A stretch of 64,000 nucleotides of DNA from Diphasiastrum complanatum (Eukaryota; Streptophyta; Lycopodiopsida; Lycopodiales; Lycopodiaceae). Of the stretch, positions 12,053 through 22,641 are shown piece by piece. The notes beneath the pieces are model-generated. The model was not told where the DNA came from and did not search any database. It worked only from the letters and a program-made list of their open reading frames with translations. The DNA is taken from the NCBI GenBank assembly GCA_029204225.1, contig CM055106.1, positions 19,044,149-19,108,148 on the forward strand. Reading direction: 5' to 3'. How positions within the stretch are numbered: position 1 is the first letter of the stretch; every line of letters begins with the position of its first letter. The position numbers were made by a program, and so were the translations under genes.

Positions 12053-12187
12053 TCTAGGCTATATATTGATATTCAGAGTATATTAAAATGTAGCACTTGA
12101 TCAAAGAATAATAGATTAAGTTGGTATCTACCTTTTACTATTTTTGTTGATTTTTTTTCCAAATGCAATGTTTAGAAAACAAAAACA

Positions 12188-12553
12188 ATGTTTATTTGTA
12201 AGGACTCGAGTGCTGAAATAATCGTCGAGTTGTTAAATGATGGTGGGGATACAAAACAAAATCAGCAAGTTGAGTGCAGAGTATGTTACTCATCCATGAC
12301 ATTTAGATATCACATCAAAAAACAAATGCTCACTTTGCTGCTGTATTATAGAAGATGGATTAAATGCAAAAATGTTTGGAAGCCACTTGATCAAGATTTT
12401 GGTATAATCCCTCAAGAGCAACTGCAGATAACAGTGAAAAGAAATGACAACATTCTTGCAATGGTTGAGGTCGAGGAAGATTGGTGTCTCAATCACATTC
12501 GATCAGAACTAGACATGTTGCAATTCGATCTACCTCAACACTATCAATTTTGA
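12188..12553 (+). CDS. Unrecognised 121-codon ORF, possible downstream exon
   Basis: This plus-strand ORF opens with an acidic stretch, continues with a basic helix-like segment (HIKKQMLTLLLYYRRWIKCKNVW), and ends in 'MVEVEEDWCLNHIRSELDML' and 'FDLPQHYQF'. The last part, with alternating charges and an R.ELD..Q.DLP..Y.F pattern, has the look of a small beta-rich fold, but I cannot name it. A GT follows closely after the stop. It sits 135 bp after the preceding ORF on the same strand and may be another exon of that gene. The function is unknown. Confidence 0.4.
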   Translation: MFICKDSSAEIIVELLNDGGDTKQNQQVECRVCYSSMTFRYHIKKQMLTLLLYYRRWIKCKNVWKPLDQDFGIIPQEQLQITVKRNDNILAMVEVEEDWCLNHIRSELDMLQFDLPQHYQF

Positions 12554-12864
12554 TTTAATGGTGTAAAGGTACGTTATGCCATATAAAATAATTCATTTTT
12601 TTCTATTTCTAAGTGAATCAGTTAATATATTAACTAAAACAATTTCTCTTGTGCATGTAAGAGTAAGGCAGGAAGAGCATATAAAATACAAAGATATTGG
12701 AACATCCATCGAAATTAAAGATCCATAGATTATGAACATGGAATTTTGTATTATGTAATATAATTTTTTGTATACATCATTTTTGAAAATATATGAACCA
12801 CTTTTTCTATGAGGCTCTTTCATTTCTATGATCTCCATTTCCATGGTGCAAAACACAATGTAAT

Positions 12865-12962
12865 TGCAACTGGATAATATGAGTATTCGATAGCAAGATT
12901 CATTGTGTCCTGCAGGAAATGCATTATCTCCATTGGGAGATCTTCAGTCACTTGAACTCCAG
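12865..12962 (-). pseudogene. Second copy of the C48-peptidase gene's last exon
   Basis: The minus-strand reading gives 'LPMEIMHFLQDTMNLAIEYSY', matching 'MSPMEIMHFRQDTIKLVIKNSY' in the last exon at 13422-13570. Nucleotide similarity extends through 'aatgcattatctccattggg' and 'ttgcaactggata' (with 'gcaactggatatga' in the other copy). Only this exon can be seen, so it is a duplicated fragment. Conservation of the PMEIMHF reading in both copies marks that frame as the ancestral coding frame. Confidence 0.65.
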
Positions 12963-13009
12963 TGACCACTACAATCAGAGATCGAATCGACGCTTGCCCT
13001 TGTTGAAGT

Positions 13010-13260
13010 CGTGTATATATCAGTTGTATTTTTGGTCTTCATTGCCTTGGTCTATATTGTTTTTGTCTTGGCATATTTGGATATGTTCAGATGATGATCT
13101 GATCAAAGCTTTGCTGCAACAAATCTAAGTGAACTAATGTCACATGTTTGGATTGGTTGTGGCAAAGGTTCGATCAGATCATCATTCTGAACATATCCAA
13201 AAAAGACCATGGTAAAGGCAAGGCAGACCAAGGCTATGAAAAACAAACATGTTGAAAAAC
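13010..13260. repeat. Inverted repeat with hydrophobic coding arms
   Basis: The left arm (about 13010-13126) and right arm (about 13150-13260) are inverted copies; 'ttggatatgttcag' at 13077 pairs with 'ctgaacatatccaa' at 13187-13200. The spacer is only about 24 bp. Read outward-in, each arm encodes a hydrophobic segment (VVFLVFIALVYIVFVLAYLDMF on the plus strand, TCLFFIALVCLAFTMVFFGYV on the minus strand). A transcript would form a long hairpin. This is probably an inverted duplication of a membrane-segment exon. Confidence 0.65.
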
Positions 13261-13883
13261 CGTAGAATTGAAGATGAATGAATCATAACCTGAATTGATA
13301 AGAGAGAAAAAAACAAGTAAGAACAACCATAGAAAAACTATAAATATATTTCTATTAAAATTTTCTGTACATGTGTCTCATCCACATCAAGTGAGATGAA
13401 TATTTAATCAGTATCAACTATCTATGATCTCTAAATCCATTTCTCCAGTTGGAAGTAGCTTGGGTGAAGAACACTTGGCCACTGCAACTGGATATGAATT
13501 TTTGATCACAAGCTTTATGGTGTCCTGCCTGAAGTGCATTATCTCCATTGGGGACATTCGGGCATTTAAACTGAAAAAAAACATAAACACAGTTAAATTT
13601 AATTAATCAAAGATCAGTTAATAGGAATTGGTGAATATGAAAAAAATAAAAACATAGTTAAAAGTTATTAATCGAAGATTACCTCTTCCAGATTTAGAAG
13701 TCCATCTTGTAGTGCAAGCCAATTAAAAAAGTGTTTGGCATTGCATACGGTATACCAACCACAGCTGACAGAATCAACCTGCTGGGAGGACTGCAGAATC
13801 CAAATTTTAACATTATGAGATATCGGCTCAACGCGCAGGATTTTATAATTAAATTTACAATGGAAATAGGCGCGCGTCGAACC

Positions 13884-14705
13884 TGTGCAAAAAGTTCAAA
13901 AAGGACCAAGAGTGGATCCTAATCTGATCCTCAAGAGAGATTGGTTGTCAGATTACTTGATCTATCAATCTACTTAAGATTAAGATCAATCTAGATCAAT
14001 TCTAGACACAAAATCCTAACAAGAACAATCATTAATTGAAGGTAGGTGTACTTTCTGGTTTCACACATGTGAAACACTGTCTGAGTATGGACTCCAACCT
14101 GAAAATCAACTACACATTGATAGAACCTCAAAATAATCAAAACAAATGTAGACAAATGGAGAGAATCACTCAAAATTGCTTCCAAAACCAAGATTGGTGT
14201 CTCACATTGATTATGGCCAAATAAGCCTCTATATATACACTTTTGGAGCTCGAGGTACTGATCATGCATCAGATCTCACATGTGTGATGATGCCTTGTCA
14301 CCATCATACAATGTGACACTTGGACCAAAACTTTCCATTTTGGGCATTTTTGGTCTATTTTCCTTCTATATGGAGATCTTCATGGAAATCTTCTAGAAGC
14401 AAAAACTTACCTACTTCAGCTATTTCCACATGTGTGAGCTATCCTCTACACATGGTATGTGACACCTATTCAAAATATTTGGCTCATGCAATCATTAGAT
14501 TGGTGCCATGTGTCATATCTCTAGAAAACTAGTTTTTGGCCATTTTAGCCACTAGAACTTGAATTAAATCATATGTACAACATATATGATTATGGTACAT
14601 GAAAAGTACACTAGTTTCACACATGGGAACAGGCTCCACACATGTGTGTCTATCCTATATACAAGATTTTTGGCCTCTACCAAGCCTATTTTTGCATTTT
14701 TCACA
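13884..14705 (-). repeat. 3' LTR of CopD
   Basis: It begins (minus strand) TGTGAAAAATGC and ends TTTGCACA. A TATA-like element, TATATATAG on the minus strand, lies at about 14229-14238. The palindromes that are CACACGTGTG in the 5' copy appear here as CACACATGTG (14062-14071) and CACATGTGTG (14277-14286). Confidence 0.95.
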
Positions 14706-14769
14706 CTCCTCAAAAATCTAGCTTGGTAAATCTAGCATAGATCTATCTATAACTCCAAGAGCCAATCTT

Positions 14770-17290
14770 AATTTTATAAATGGATCTTTAGGCAATTCCT
14801 TGGTGAGTATATCAGCAATGCAATCTGATGATGAAACATAAATAGGCTTGATCTCCTTTGCTTGCACTTTCTCCCTCACGAAATGATGTGCAATCTCGAT
14901 GTGCTTTGTTTGAGCATGGAAGACTGGATTGTTTGCAAGTTGTTGAGCTGCTTGATTATCACAATATATTCATGGAATGTCTTCATTCTTGATCACATGT
15001 AGCTCCTCCAAAAGCCTTTTAAGCCAAAGAACCTCCTTCTTTGTTGTTTTCATAGCTTTATATTCGGATTCTGTTGATGAAAGAGAGATGGTATCTTGCT
15101 TTTTGGAAAGCCAAGATATAGCTCCTCCACATAAGAATGTAGCAAATGCACTTATGGATCTTCTATCCATCTTGTCGCTTGCAAAACTTGAGTCCAAATA
15201 TGCTCTCAAACAAATATTAGCCCTTTCATAAACTATGCCAAACTCTTTTGTAGCCGAGATGTACCTTAACACCCTTTTTGCTTGCCAACACAAAAACTAA
15301 GATCTGGTCTAGTGATGGCTAAGTATATCAAGGAACCAATAAGCATTCTATAGGTAGCGATGTCCTCAAAGGATGCTTCATCACTTTCCTTAGAAACTCT
15401 TACACTTACTTCCATAGGAGTTTCAACTCCTTTACAATCAATCATGCCAAATCTTGCTAAGATTGATCTAGCATACTTAGATTGACATATGAAGGTAAAA
15501 TCATTACTTCTAGTGACTTCTATTCCAAGTATAACTTTAAGAAGTCCTAGATCTGCCATCTTAGATTCACTAGACAAGGAAACTTTTACATTCTTGATGC
15601 CATCTAGATCATTTCCATGAGTATAATGTCATCAACATATAAAACTAAGATAATTATCTTTCCATCATTACATCTGTAGTACAATGATGGTTCATAAGAA
15701 CTTACAACAAATCCAATGGAAATAAGGTAGGAATGCAACCTAGAGTACCATGCTCTTGGTGCTTGCTTGAGTCCATAAAGACTCTTCTTCAAGGGACACA
15801 CCTTGTCTTCTTCTCCATCTTTGATGAAGCCCTCAGGTTGGCACATGTATATTTCCTCTTCCAAGAATCCATTCAAGAAAGCATTTTTCACATCAAGTTG
15901 GAAGAGCTCCCATTTGAAAGAAGTTGCAAGACATATGATTAATCTAATGGTCACAAGCTTTGCAATAGGTGCAAAGGTTTCATCATAATCTATGCCTTTG
16001 ACTTGCAAAAAAACTTTTGCTACAAGTCTAGCTTTGTACTTATGAATGGAACCATCTTGATTATATTTCAATCAATATATCCATTTACAAGTAAGAGGCT
16101 TCTTTCCATAAGGTAAATCAACAAGTTTCCAAGTTTGATTTTCCATTAATGCATCAAAATCTACTTGCATAGCTTTCCTCCAATATCGAGACTGATTTGC
16201 TCCTCAAAACTAGTTGGTTCTTCAAGCATAGTAGTCAAGAAAGTATAAGAGTTGAGTAGTTGAGAATCTTCCCTTTGCTCCCCTTTGTCACTATAAGTGA
16301 GCCTTGATGGCTCAATCCTTGTCCTTGTTGATCTTCTTGGCACCCTTGGACTTGGAGTAGGTTCCACTTGGTCTTCATCTTCATGAAGCTCCTCCTCGGC
16401 CATAGCATGATCTTTGACAAGTTGAGTGTTGTTAGAAGTCACCTTTCCTTTGGCTTGGAGAGATTCATCAAAAAATACATCTCCACTAGCAACAAATTTT
16501 TGTAATAGGATCATATCCTATAAGCTTTCTTTCTTTCACTATAACCAACAAAGATGCCTTTGAAAGAAGTGGCATCTTCCTTTTTTCTTGTTTCTAAAGG
16601 AATATGTACATAACAAGTGCTTCCAAAAACTTTCAAATCACTAAGATTTGGCTTTTTGCCAAACAATACTTCATAAGGTGTAAGTCCTTTAATGGCACTA
16701 TTAGTCATTCTATTACAAAGAAAGTTTGCACAAAAAATAGCTTCTCCCCAAAATGAAATAGGAAGAGATGCATCTAATCTCGTAGCTTTAGCACACTCAC
16801 ATAGTGTCTTATTCTTTCTCTCAGCTACTCCATTTTGTTGTGGAGTATATGTACAAGTAAACTCTTTCATCCTATTGGAGATGTACTCCCCTCCATTATC
16901 ACTTCTTAATACTTTCAAGCTAGTATTAAGTTGCTTTTCCACAAGAGTTTTGAACTTTACAAAGGACTCAAAAACTTCAATTTTCTTAGACAAGAGATAA
17001 ACCCAAGAGTATCTTGATTTATCATCAATAACAGTGACATATATAAAAGCTCCACCATTTGATTCATGTGAAAATGAATGAACATCCAAGTGTATAAGGT
17101 CAAGAGGAGAGTCAGATCTTATCAAAGATCTCTTGAATGGAAGCTTATGAGATTTGGAGAGTCCACAAGCTTCACAAAGCTTGCCACACTTGGATATGGT
17201 TTTGGGAAGTCCTCTTGCTAGATCCTTTGTCACCATGGTCTCCATAGCTTTGTAGTTAGGATGGCCTAACCTTTTGTGCCATAATTCCAC
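14770..17290 (-). pseudogene. CopD pol: integrase, reverse transcriptase, RNase H (broken)
   Basis: In minus-strand order: GAG-pre-integrase ELWHKRLGHPN (17290-17258), the CEACGLSKSHK half zinc finger, integrase core with IHLDVHS, VTVIDDKSRYSW and RSDNGGEYISN, then TYTPQQNGVAERKNK after a small deletion. Next come GIFVGYSERKKAYRI, a frameshift at about 16512, and a Ser/Thr/Glu-rich linker. Reverse transcriptase shows KYKARLVAK, LDVKNAFLNG, SLYGLKQAPRAWY and the catalytic VLYVDDIIL (about 15612-15640), then a shift, 'ILGIEVTRSNDFTFICQ' and TRPDLSFCVG. A deletion of roughly 60 bases removes the SQFM..P..HW segment. RNase H follows with LDSSFASDKMDRRSIS, GAISWLSKKQ and STESEYKAM. The reading stops at about 14970, although RNase H motifs (KHIEIAHHFVREKV) continue in the same strand to about 14790. 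The element is not autonomous. Confidence 0.9.
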
Positions 17291-17302
17291 TTGAGTGAGC
17301 TC

Positions 17303-18589
17303 CTACCTTGCCATGTTCACACTTCCAACCATCACATTAGAATCCAATTTGAATAACCTCCCTTGCTTGAAACCACTAGCAATACATTTCTCATCTTTCA
17401 AGATAGAATATGCTCCATGCTTGAAATGTACATCTAATCCACTATCCATAAGTTGTCCTACACTCAACAAGTTCTTTGTAATTGAAGGTACATATAGAAC
17501 ATTGTCTAGATCTACTTTTTTAGATGATCCTAGAAATAAAAGAATGGATCCAACACCTACAATCTCACATTCTTGATCACTTGCAGTGAAGATAAATCTC
17601 TTAGAACTATTGTAAGAAAGTAGATTAGAAAAGTAGTCTTTTTGGTGAGTCATGTGAGAGCTTGTCCCACTATCAATCCACCAAGTGTCTTGATTAGATG
17701 TTTGTGGTGAGGATACCATCAAGGATAGATTGCTTTCTTCCTCCTCCTCAAGCACAAGACTGCCTTGAATTTCCTTCTCTTGGGCATTCTTCTTCTTGTA
17801 GCACTCGGATGCAAAATGTCCTTTTTTTCCACAAAAGAAACACTTTGCCTTCTTCTTGTCCTTATTGCTCTTGCCTTTGAAACTTGATGCTCCATCTTTG
17901 TTCTCCATCTCCATGTCTTGAGTCTTCTTGGATGGAAACTTCTTCTTCTTCTTGCCTTTCAAAGAAAAGTTAGCTTTTTCATCACCATCATTCAAAGATA
18001 AGGAACTCATCCTACTTTTGATATGAAGCATTCTACTCTCCTCACTAACAAGCACACTTTGAAGTTTTTCAATACTAGGAAGTGAATCTTGAATAGCAAA
18101 GGTTTGAACAAGATTGGAATAATCATCTCCTAATCCATTCAAAATGATTTGAACTAATTCATCATCTTTGATTTTATCATCTATAGAAGACAACTCTTTA
18201 TTCAAAGATTTGATCCTAAAGACATAATTTTGGGCACTTTCACTACTTCCTTTCATGCTTTGAAGGATTTGATTCCTAAGCATGAGTATCCTTAAAGTCT
18301 TCTTGGATCCATAAATGGCTTTTAATGAATCCCATGCCTCTTTGGATGTGGTACAAGATGAGATTTCTTTCAAAAGTTCATTACTTACATTCATTTTTAT
18401 GCAATGTAATGCAACTCTACATCTCTTTTTGTACTTAACCAACTCAACTCCTCCTTGAGGTTCTACTTCCACGTCAAGTACTATGTCATAAAGATCATGA
18501 AGTACAAGCAAAGACTCCATTCGAACTATCCAAGTAGCATAATTAGTGGATGTAAGTCTTTCACTAGCTTCAAGCAAAAAACCACCCAT
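17303..18589 (-). pseudogene. CopD gag-protease ORF (428 codons, ended by one TAG)
   Basis: The ORF starts with 'MGGFLLEASERLTSTNYATW', the usual copia gag opening (L.G.NY..W). It continues through the gag core 'KEAWDSLKAIYGSK' and the leucine-rich part 'DELVQIILNGLGDDY', then a Lys-rich stretch. The CCHC zinc knuckle is CFFCGKKGHFASEC at about residues 252-265. The protease motif is WWIDSGTSSHM at about 305-315, and 'NVLYVPSITKNLLSVGQL' follows. The TAG at 17303-17305 lies in frame with the integrase part that begins at 17290, so a single nonsense codon separates gag-protease from pol. This half is the best preserved part of the element. Confidence 0.92.
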
Positions 18590-19181
18590 TATGCCATTTT
18601 TGAATGTGAAAAAGCACTAGAAACTCTTATGGTTTCTCTAAGAGGTATGAACCTAAAGTCTTCTAGAAATTTAGAAAGCTTATAGACTCAATCTTATCAC
18701 TCATGAACCAATCTAGAATGATGGAAATTTAGATTCTAGTCTCAAACTTGCAAAATCACTCCTTAATCTATGATTTTTAGCAATTTCTCTCTTCAACCTC
18801 AACATACACTCAAAAAAAATTAGAGAAGATCAATTAGTGCACCTAATTCAAGCTTAAATTTTTGGCTGATCTAATCCAAGAACTAATCAAGGGATTAGAT
18901 TCACTATAGAAAATGCTTGATTTTGCACCAGAAGTCACTCAAATTGGGTATGTGAGTCAAATTATATAAATTTTTGAAATTTCTCAGTCAAAACCAGATC
19001 TGTACGGCCTCACACGTGTGAAAAGAGTTCCTACAGCCCACAACAAGATCTGGACCAAAAATTTTGAGGATAGCTATCAAATCCAACTCACTACACAAAA
19101 ATTGACTAGTTTCCAAAAAACTGCTAATTTTGGCTTTGATTTGGATTAACCCTATCAATTTCAACAAAACCTTTTGTACTA
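18590..19181 (-). other. CopD untranslated leader
   Basis: This stretch between the primer site and the gag start has no conserved ORF. It contains CACACGTGTG at 19011-19020, so the palindrome is not limited to the LTR. Confidence 0.7.
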
Positions 19182-19194
19182 GGCTCTGAAACCA
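19182..19194 (-). promoter_or_regulatory. CopD primer-binding site
   Basis: The minus strand reads TGGTTTCAGAGCC directly after the LTR end ...TTTGCACA. Plant copia elements use TGGTATCAGAGC, matching the 3' end of initiator Met-tRNA; one base differs here. Confidence 0.85.
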
Positions 19195-20016
19195 TGTGCA
19201 AAAAGTACAAAAAGGACCAAGAGTGGATCCTAATCTAATCCTCATAAGGGATTGGTTGTCAGATTACTTGATCTATCAATCTACTTGAGATTAAGATCAA
19301 TCTAGATCAATTCCAGACACAAAATCCTAACAAAAACAATCATTAATTGAAGGTAGGTGTACTTTCTGGTTTCACACGTGTGAAACATTGTCTGAGTATG
19401 GACTCCAACCTGAAAATCAAGTACACATTGATAGAATCTCAAAACAATCAAAACAAATGTAGACAAATGGAGAGAATCACTCAAAATTGCTTCCAAAACC
19501 AAGATTGGTGTCTCACATTGATTATGGCCAAATAAGCCTCTATATATACACTTTTGGAGCTCGAGGTACTGATCATGCAGCAGATCTCACACGTGTGAGG
19601 ATGCCTTGTCACCATCATGCAATTTGACACTTGGATCAAAACTTTCCATTTTGGGCATTTTTGGTCTATTTTTCTACTATATGGAGATCTTCATGGAAAT
19701 CTTCTAGAAGCAAAAACTTGCCTACTTCAGCTATTTCCACATGTGTGAGCTGTCCTCTACACATGGGATGTGACACCTATTCAAAATATTTGGCTCATGC
19801 AATCATTAGATTGGTGCCATGTGTCATATCTCCAGAAAACTAGTTTTTAGCCATTTTAGCCACTAGAACTTGAATTAAATCATATGTACAACATATATGA
19901 TTATGGTACATGAAAAGTACACTAGTTTCACACATGGGAACAGGCTCCACACACATGTGTCTATCCTATATACAAGATTTTTGGCCTCTACCAAGCTTAT
20001 TTTTGCATTTTTCACA
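19195..20016 (-). repeat. 5' LTR of CopD, with promoter motifs
   Basis: This 822-bp LTR is the transcription-start copy for the minus-strand element. The TATA-like TATATATAG (minus strand) is at 19541-19549. CACACGTGTG lies at 19373-19382 inside an 18-bp perfect palindrome gtttcacacgtgtgaaac, and again at 19588-19597. The region upstream of the TATA box (higher coordinates) is about 470 bp. Confidence 0.95.
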
Positions 20017-21170
20017 GAACCGATATGCAAAAAATATTGTTTGAATATTGGATAAGCGCACACGTTATGAAAAGAAACCAAACAATAACTACAAGGGTGC
20101 ATCGAACCAATTTTACCTCTGCATCAACAATTTTTAGCTTTGTATATGCTTTTGCATTTGGTACTAGAAAGAGTTCCAGTATTTTTTGGATATGGCTCTT
20201 GGCAATTTTGTGTATGTGTGTGTAATAGAGTTCATCTTTAAACAAATTGGATTACACACACCCTCATCATTGACGTATAAGGATAACAAATATAAGCTCC
20301 AATGATCACTGCAATCAGAAAACAATAAATTTATGAGAATCAATTTTAAAACAAAATTCATATGAAAAATTCAACATAATAAAATCTGAAAAAAAGACAC
20401 TTACTTTGTTATGTATGGCAACATGAGAATTGGAGTCCCCAGTCTGACGTATTGGAACATACCATCGTGCAGCCTTTTGAAATCAGGGAAATCAAATGCA
20501 ACCATGAATTGAAGGGGAAACAATGCTACATCTATAAACAATGGGGTCTAGAAAAACTCCATCTAGTACTGAATGGCCCCACCTCCTACATTATCAACTA
20601 GCATTTTGTCCCTACTTTCTAATTCATCTGTATCTAAATTAGAAAGGGGGAGACCAGCATTGGTCTTCGACATCCTAAAACTGTATCGAGGACCTAAAAC
20701 TTTAAGATACGTGTTTAACAATTGGTCATATTGTACATATTAAGGAGTATTTACAAAGACAAGTGCAGGGGGTGACAGAAGTAATACAGATAGACCAGAA
20801 AAAGAATTGTCATTAAAAATTGATTCTACCTTTACATTAACAAATTCATTTAAATCATTTTCTAGAACAGGTGGAGGGGAACTAATATTTATGGAGGTAG
20901 GAAGAAGAGATTTAGGAGGAGGAGATTTATTAGGTGAGGAGGATTTAGGAGGAGAAGATAAAGATGGAGTTCTGGGAGAAAGAGAAGGAGACTTAGGAGG
21001 AGAATTGGGACGAGAATGCCTAGAAGAAAGAATCTCATCCAGAGGAGATGGCTTGGAAAAATCCCTCGCTTTATTTGGAGGGTCAAGAGACCTCCTCTTC
21101 TTTGAAACACTCCCGCTCTGTATACGAATAACATGCCGAGATAGTTGAGATTGCTTTCGTTTTCTCCTCT

Positions 21171-22100
21171 CTGAAATGATCTAGCTCATTGTTAAACGAT
21201 CACATTTAACTTCATTTTCCGCAAGACTTTTTTTGAATCATTTCATGCTAATAGTTTTGTTGACATTTAGCTTTTTGATAGCACATTCTTGCTTGTAATT
21301 CAGTCTTTTTGATACCACATTCTTGCTTGTAATTCAAAGTATGGCTAGTACACAGAAGCTACTTTTGAAATCTAGAAAAAAAAGGGTGAAATCACCTATC
21401 TACCCTACAGATGGGTGATTCGAACTCTTTTTTTGGATTTTAAAAGCAACTTCTTTGTACTAATTCTACTTTACAATATCTCAGAAGAGAGACTAGAACA
21501 ACCCATATGTCGGGGAACTTGGATGTATTTTTCTCTACTGAACCATCAACTTTTCAATCAACGTGTAGCTAGGTCTACATTTTTGCTACAAACCTCATGA
21601 GAAACTAACGCTCTAACTCAATGTTAGAAGATCACATTTTGGCTCATTTTCTACAAGATTTTTTTGATCAATTCATGCTAATAGTTTTGTTGAGCTTTAT
21701 AATAGCACATTCTTGCTTGCAATTTATTCATTTGAGATTTTTGAAAGTATGATTAATATAAAGAAGTTCCTTCTGAATTAGCCCTTTCTTGTGAATTTGT
21801 AGCAACTCAATGCCATTCTTAGTATTGATGGCAATCTACCTCCAAAAAACTTCAATTTTCAGCACTTTGCATGAGTAACTTTAGGTGCACGTATATATCT
21901 CTATAGGACTCCAATTTAATTTTTTTTATAAACATGTTTCTATGGTCATAAAAGGATTTTTGAAATTAGATAGCCAACAAAAGGGTTGTAAAAAGCACCT
22001 CCAAAAGAGCCACAACTTTTAACTAGTACAACAAGAGGTTTTTCCTCAGACCACATAATTATAACTCGAACATTGTTCAAGTTAATAGTACAAAAAGAAG
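21171..22100. other. Upstream flank of the C48 gene, no recognisable gene
   Basis: A roughly 140-bp segment is duplicated: 'gatcaca.ttt...cattttc' with 'attcatgctaatagttttgttga' occurs at about 21199-21265 and again at about 21629-21685, each followed by 'atagcacattcttgcttg'. Within the first copy 'ttgcttgtaattca' also recurs. No domain-bearing ORF is seen. An upstream exon of the C48 gene could be hidden here. Confidence 0.45.
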
Positions 22101-22641
22101 TTGTTTTTGAGACCATATGAACGATATAACATTGAGAAGCAGAAAGAAGAGGCCCTTTCTTGGGCATTAGTTTTGAAGAAAGGCACCAAACCAAGTGCCC
22201 CCATCTACTCAGTTACTTCAGCCACCGTTTCAGAAGAGAAATCTCGAGACCAAAAAGCCCACAACATATGTCTACAAAGGCTTCACAGAATACCCCTAAC
22301 TCGAGCACTGCTCGAGTTGGACACCAAATTCTTTTATAGTGAGGTGAGAAACCATAGTCGAGTCATGCAAAGATGGTGTTTAAGCTTGTCTTCCATGGGA
22401 CCATCTCCGGTTGACATGATTCCAAATTTTGAAAACTCTGTTGTCTTCTATTAGTCAGCCAAAAGATCCATTTTCAATTGATTCTGACAATGAAAAAGTT
22501 GATGTTAATACTGGTATACAAGATGTTTTTCATGAAGTTTTTCCTAGTGTGGTCCACGATGAGCAAATTAATTCAGTTGATCCAATTATGAATAGAGACC
22601 AAGACCTTGACAAAAATGAAGAGCCTCAAGAAGGTATATGA
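22101..22641 (+). other. Unrecognised open region (two overlapping frames)
   Basis: Frames at 22101-22454 (117 codons) and 22429-22641 (70 codons) overlap. The second encodes a very acidic stretch (DPFSIDSDNEKVD, NRDQDLDKNEEPQEG). Neither matches a family I know. A 'gcactgctcgagttggacacc' block contains the inverted motif ctcgagcactgctcgag. The region may be exonic, but no splice model is compelling. Confidence 0.3.

Larger units (their letters stand above)
13884..20016 (-). mobile_element. Full-length Ty1/copia LTR retrotransposon (CopD)
   Basis: This 6133-bp element has two 822-bp LTRs of equal length, starting TG and ending CA, and a 5-bp target duplication GAACC at 13879-13883 and 20017-20021. 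Transcription runs on the minus strand. The primer site next to the 5' LTR reads TGGTTTCAGAGCC (one change from the usual TGGTATCAGAGC, complementary to initiator Met-tRNA). A purine tract TTTTTGAGGAG (minus strand of 14706-14716) precedes the 3' LTR. The LTRs differ at about 30 sites by eye, roughly 96% identity, so the insertion is not recent. It lies in an intron of the C48 peptidase gene, in the same transcriptional orientation. Confidence 0.95.
13422..21170 (-). pseudogene. C48 (Ulp1/SUMO-protease-like) peptidase gene, interrupted and decayed
   Basis: This multi-exon minus-strand gene removes SUMO-like modifiers in intact family members. Exon A (21170-20405, acceptor TTTCAG|AG, donor AAA|GTAAGTG) encodes a basic start (ERRKRKQ), about 100 Pro/Ser-rich residues with S/T-P sites, and the front of the protease fold ending 'GTPILMLPYITK'. 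Exon B (20308-20117) holds the catalytic-His motif 'NDHWSLYLLSLY'. The expected L..DS Asp motif reads LKMNS, so Asp appears replaced by Asn. A frameshift near a TGTGTG tract follows. Exon C (13790-13683, 36 codons, phase 0) has the Gln and Cys of the active site in 'QQVDSVSCGWYT'. Exon D is 13570-13422. Stops in exon A (near 20745 and 20555) show decay. The intron between B and C contains the copia element at 13884-20016; without it the intron would be about 188 bp. Splice sites are read by eye. Confidence 0.75.

Noticed and set aside
12188-12553. Ubiquitin-like fold for the C-terminal part of this ORF
   Set aside because: The resemblance is only a vague pattern of charges; no signature residues could be checked.
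14337-19843. ORF pairs such as 14320-14532 and 19631-19843 as duplicated genes
   Set aside because: They are equivalent stretches of the two CopD LTRs and are not conserved as proteins.
20807-21148. Plus-strand Gly/Glu-rich ORF of 113 codons
   Set aside because: It is the antisense of the Pro/Ser-rich exon of the minus-strand C48 gene.
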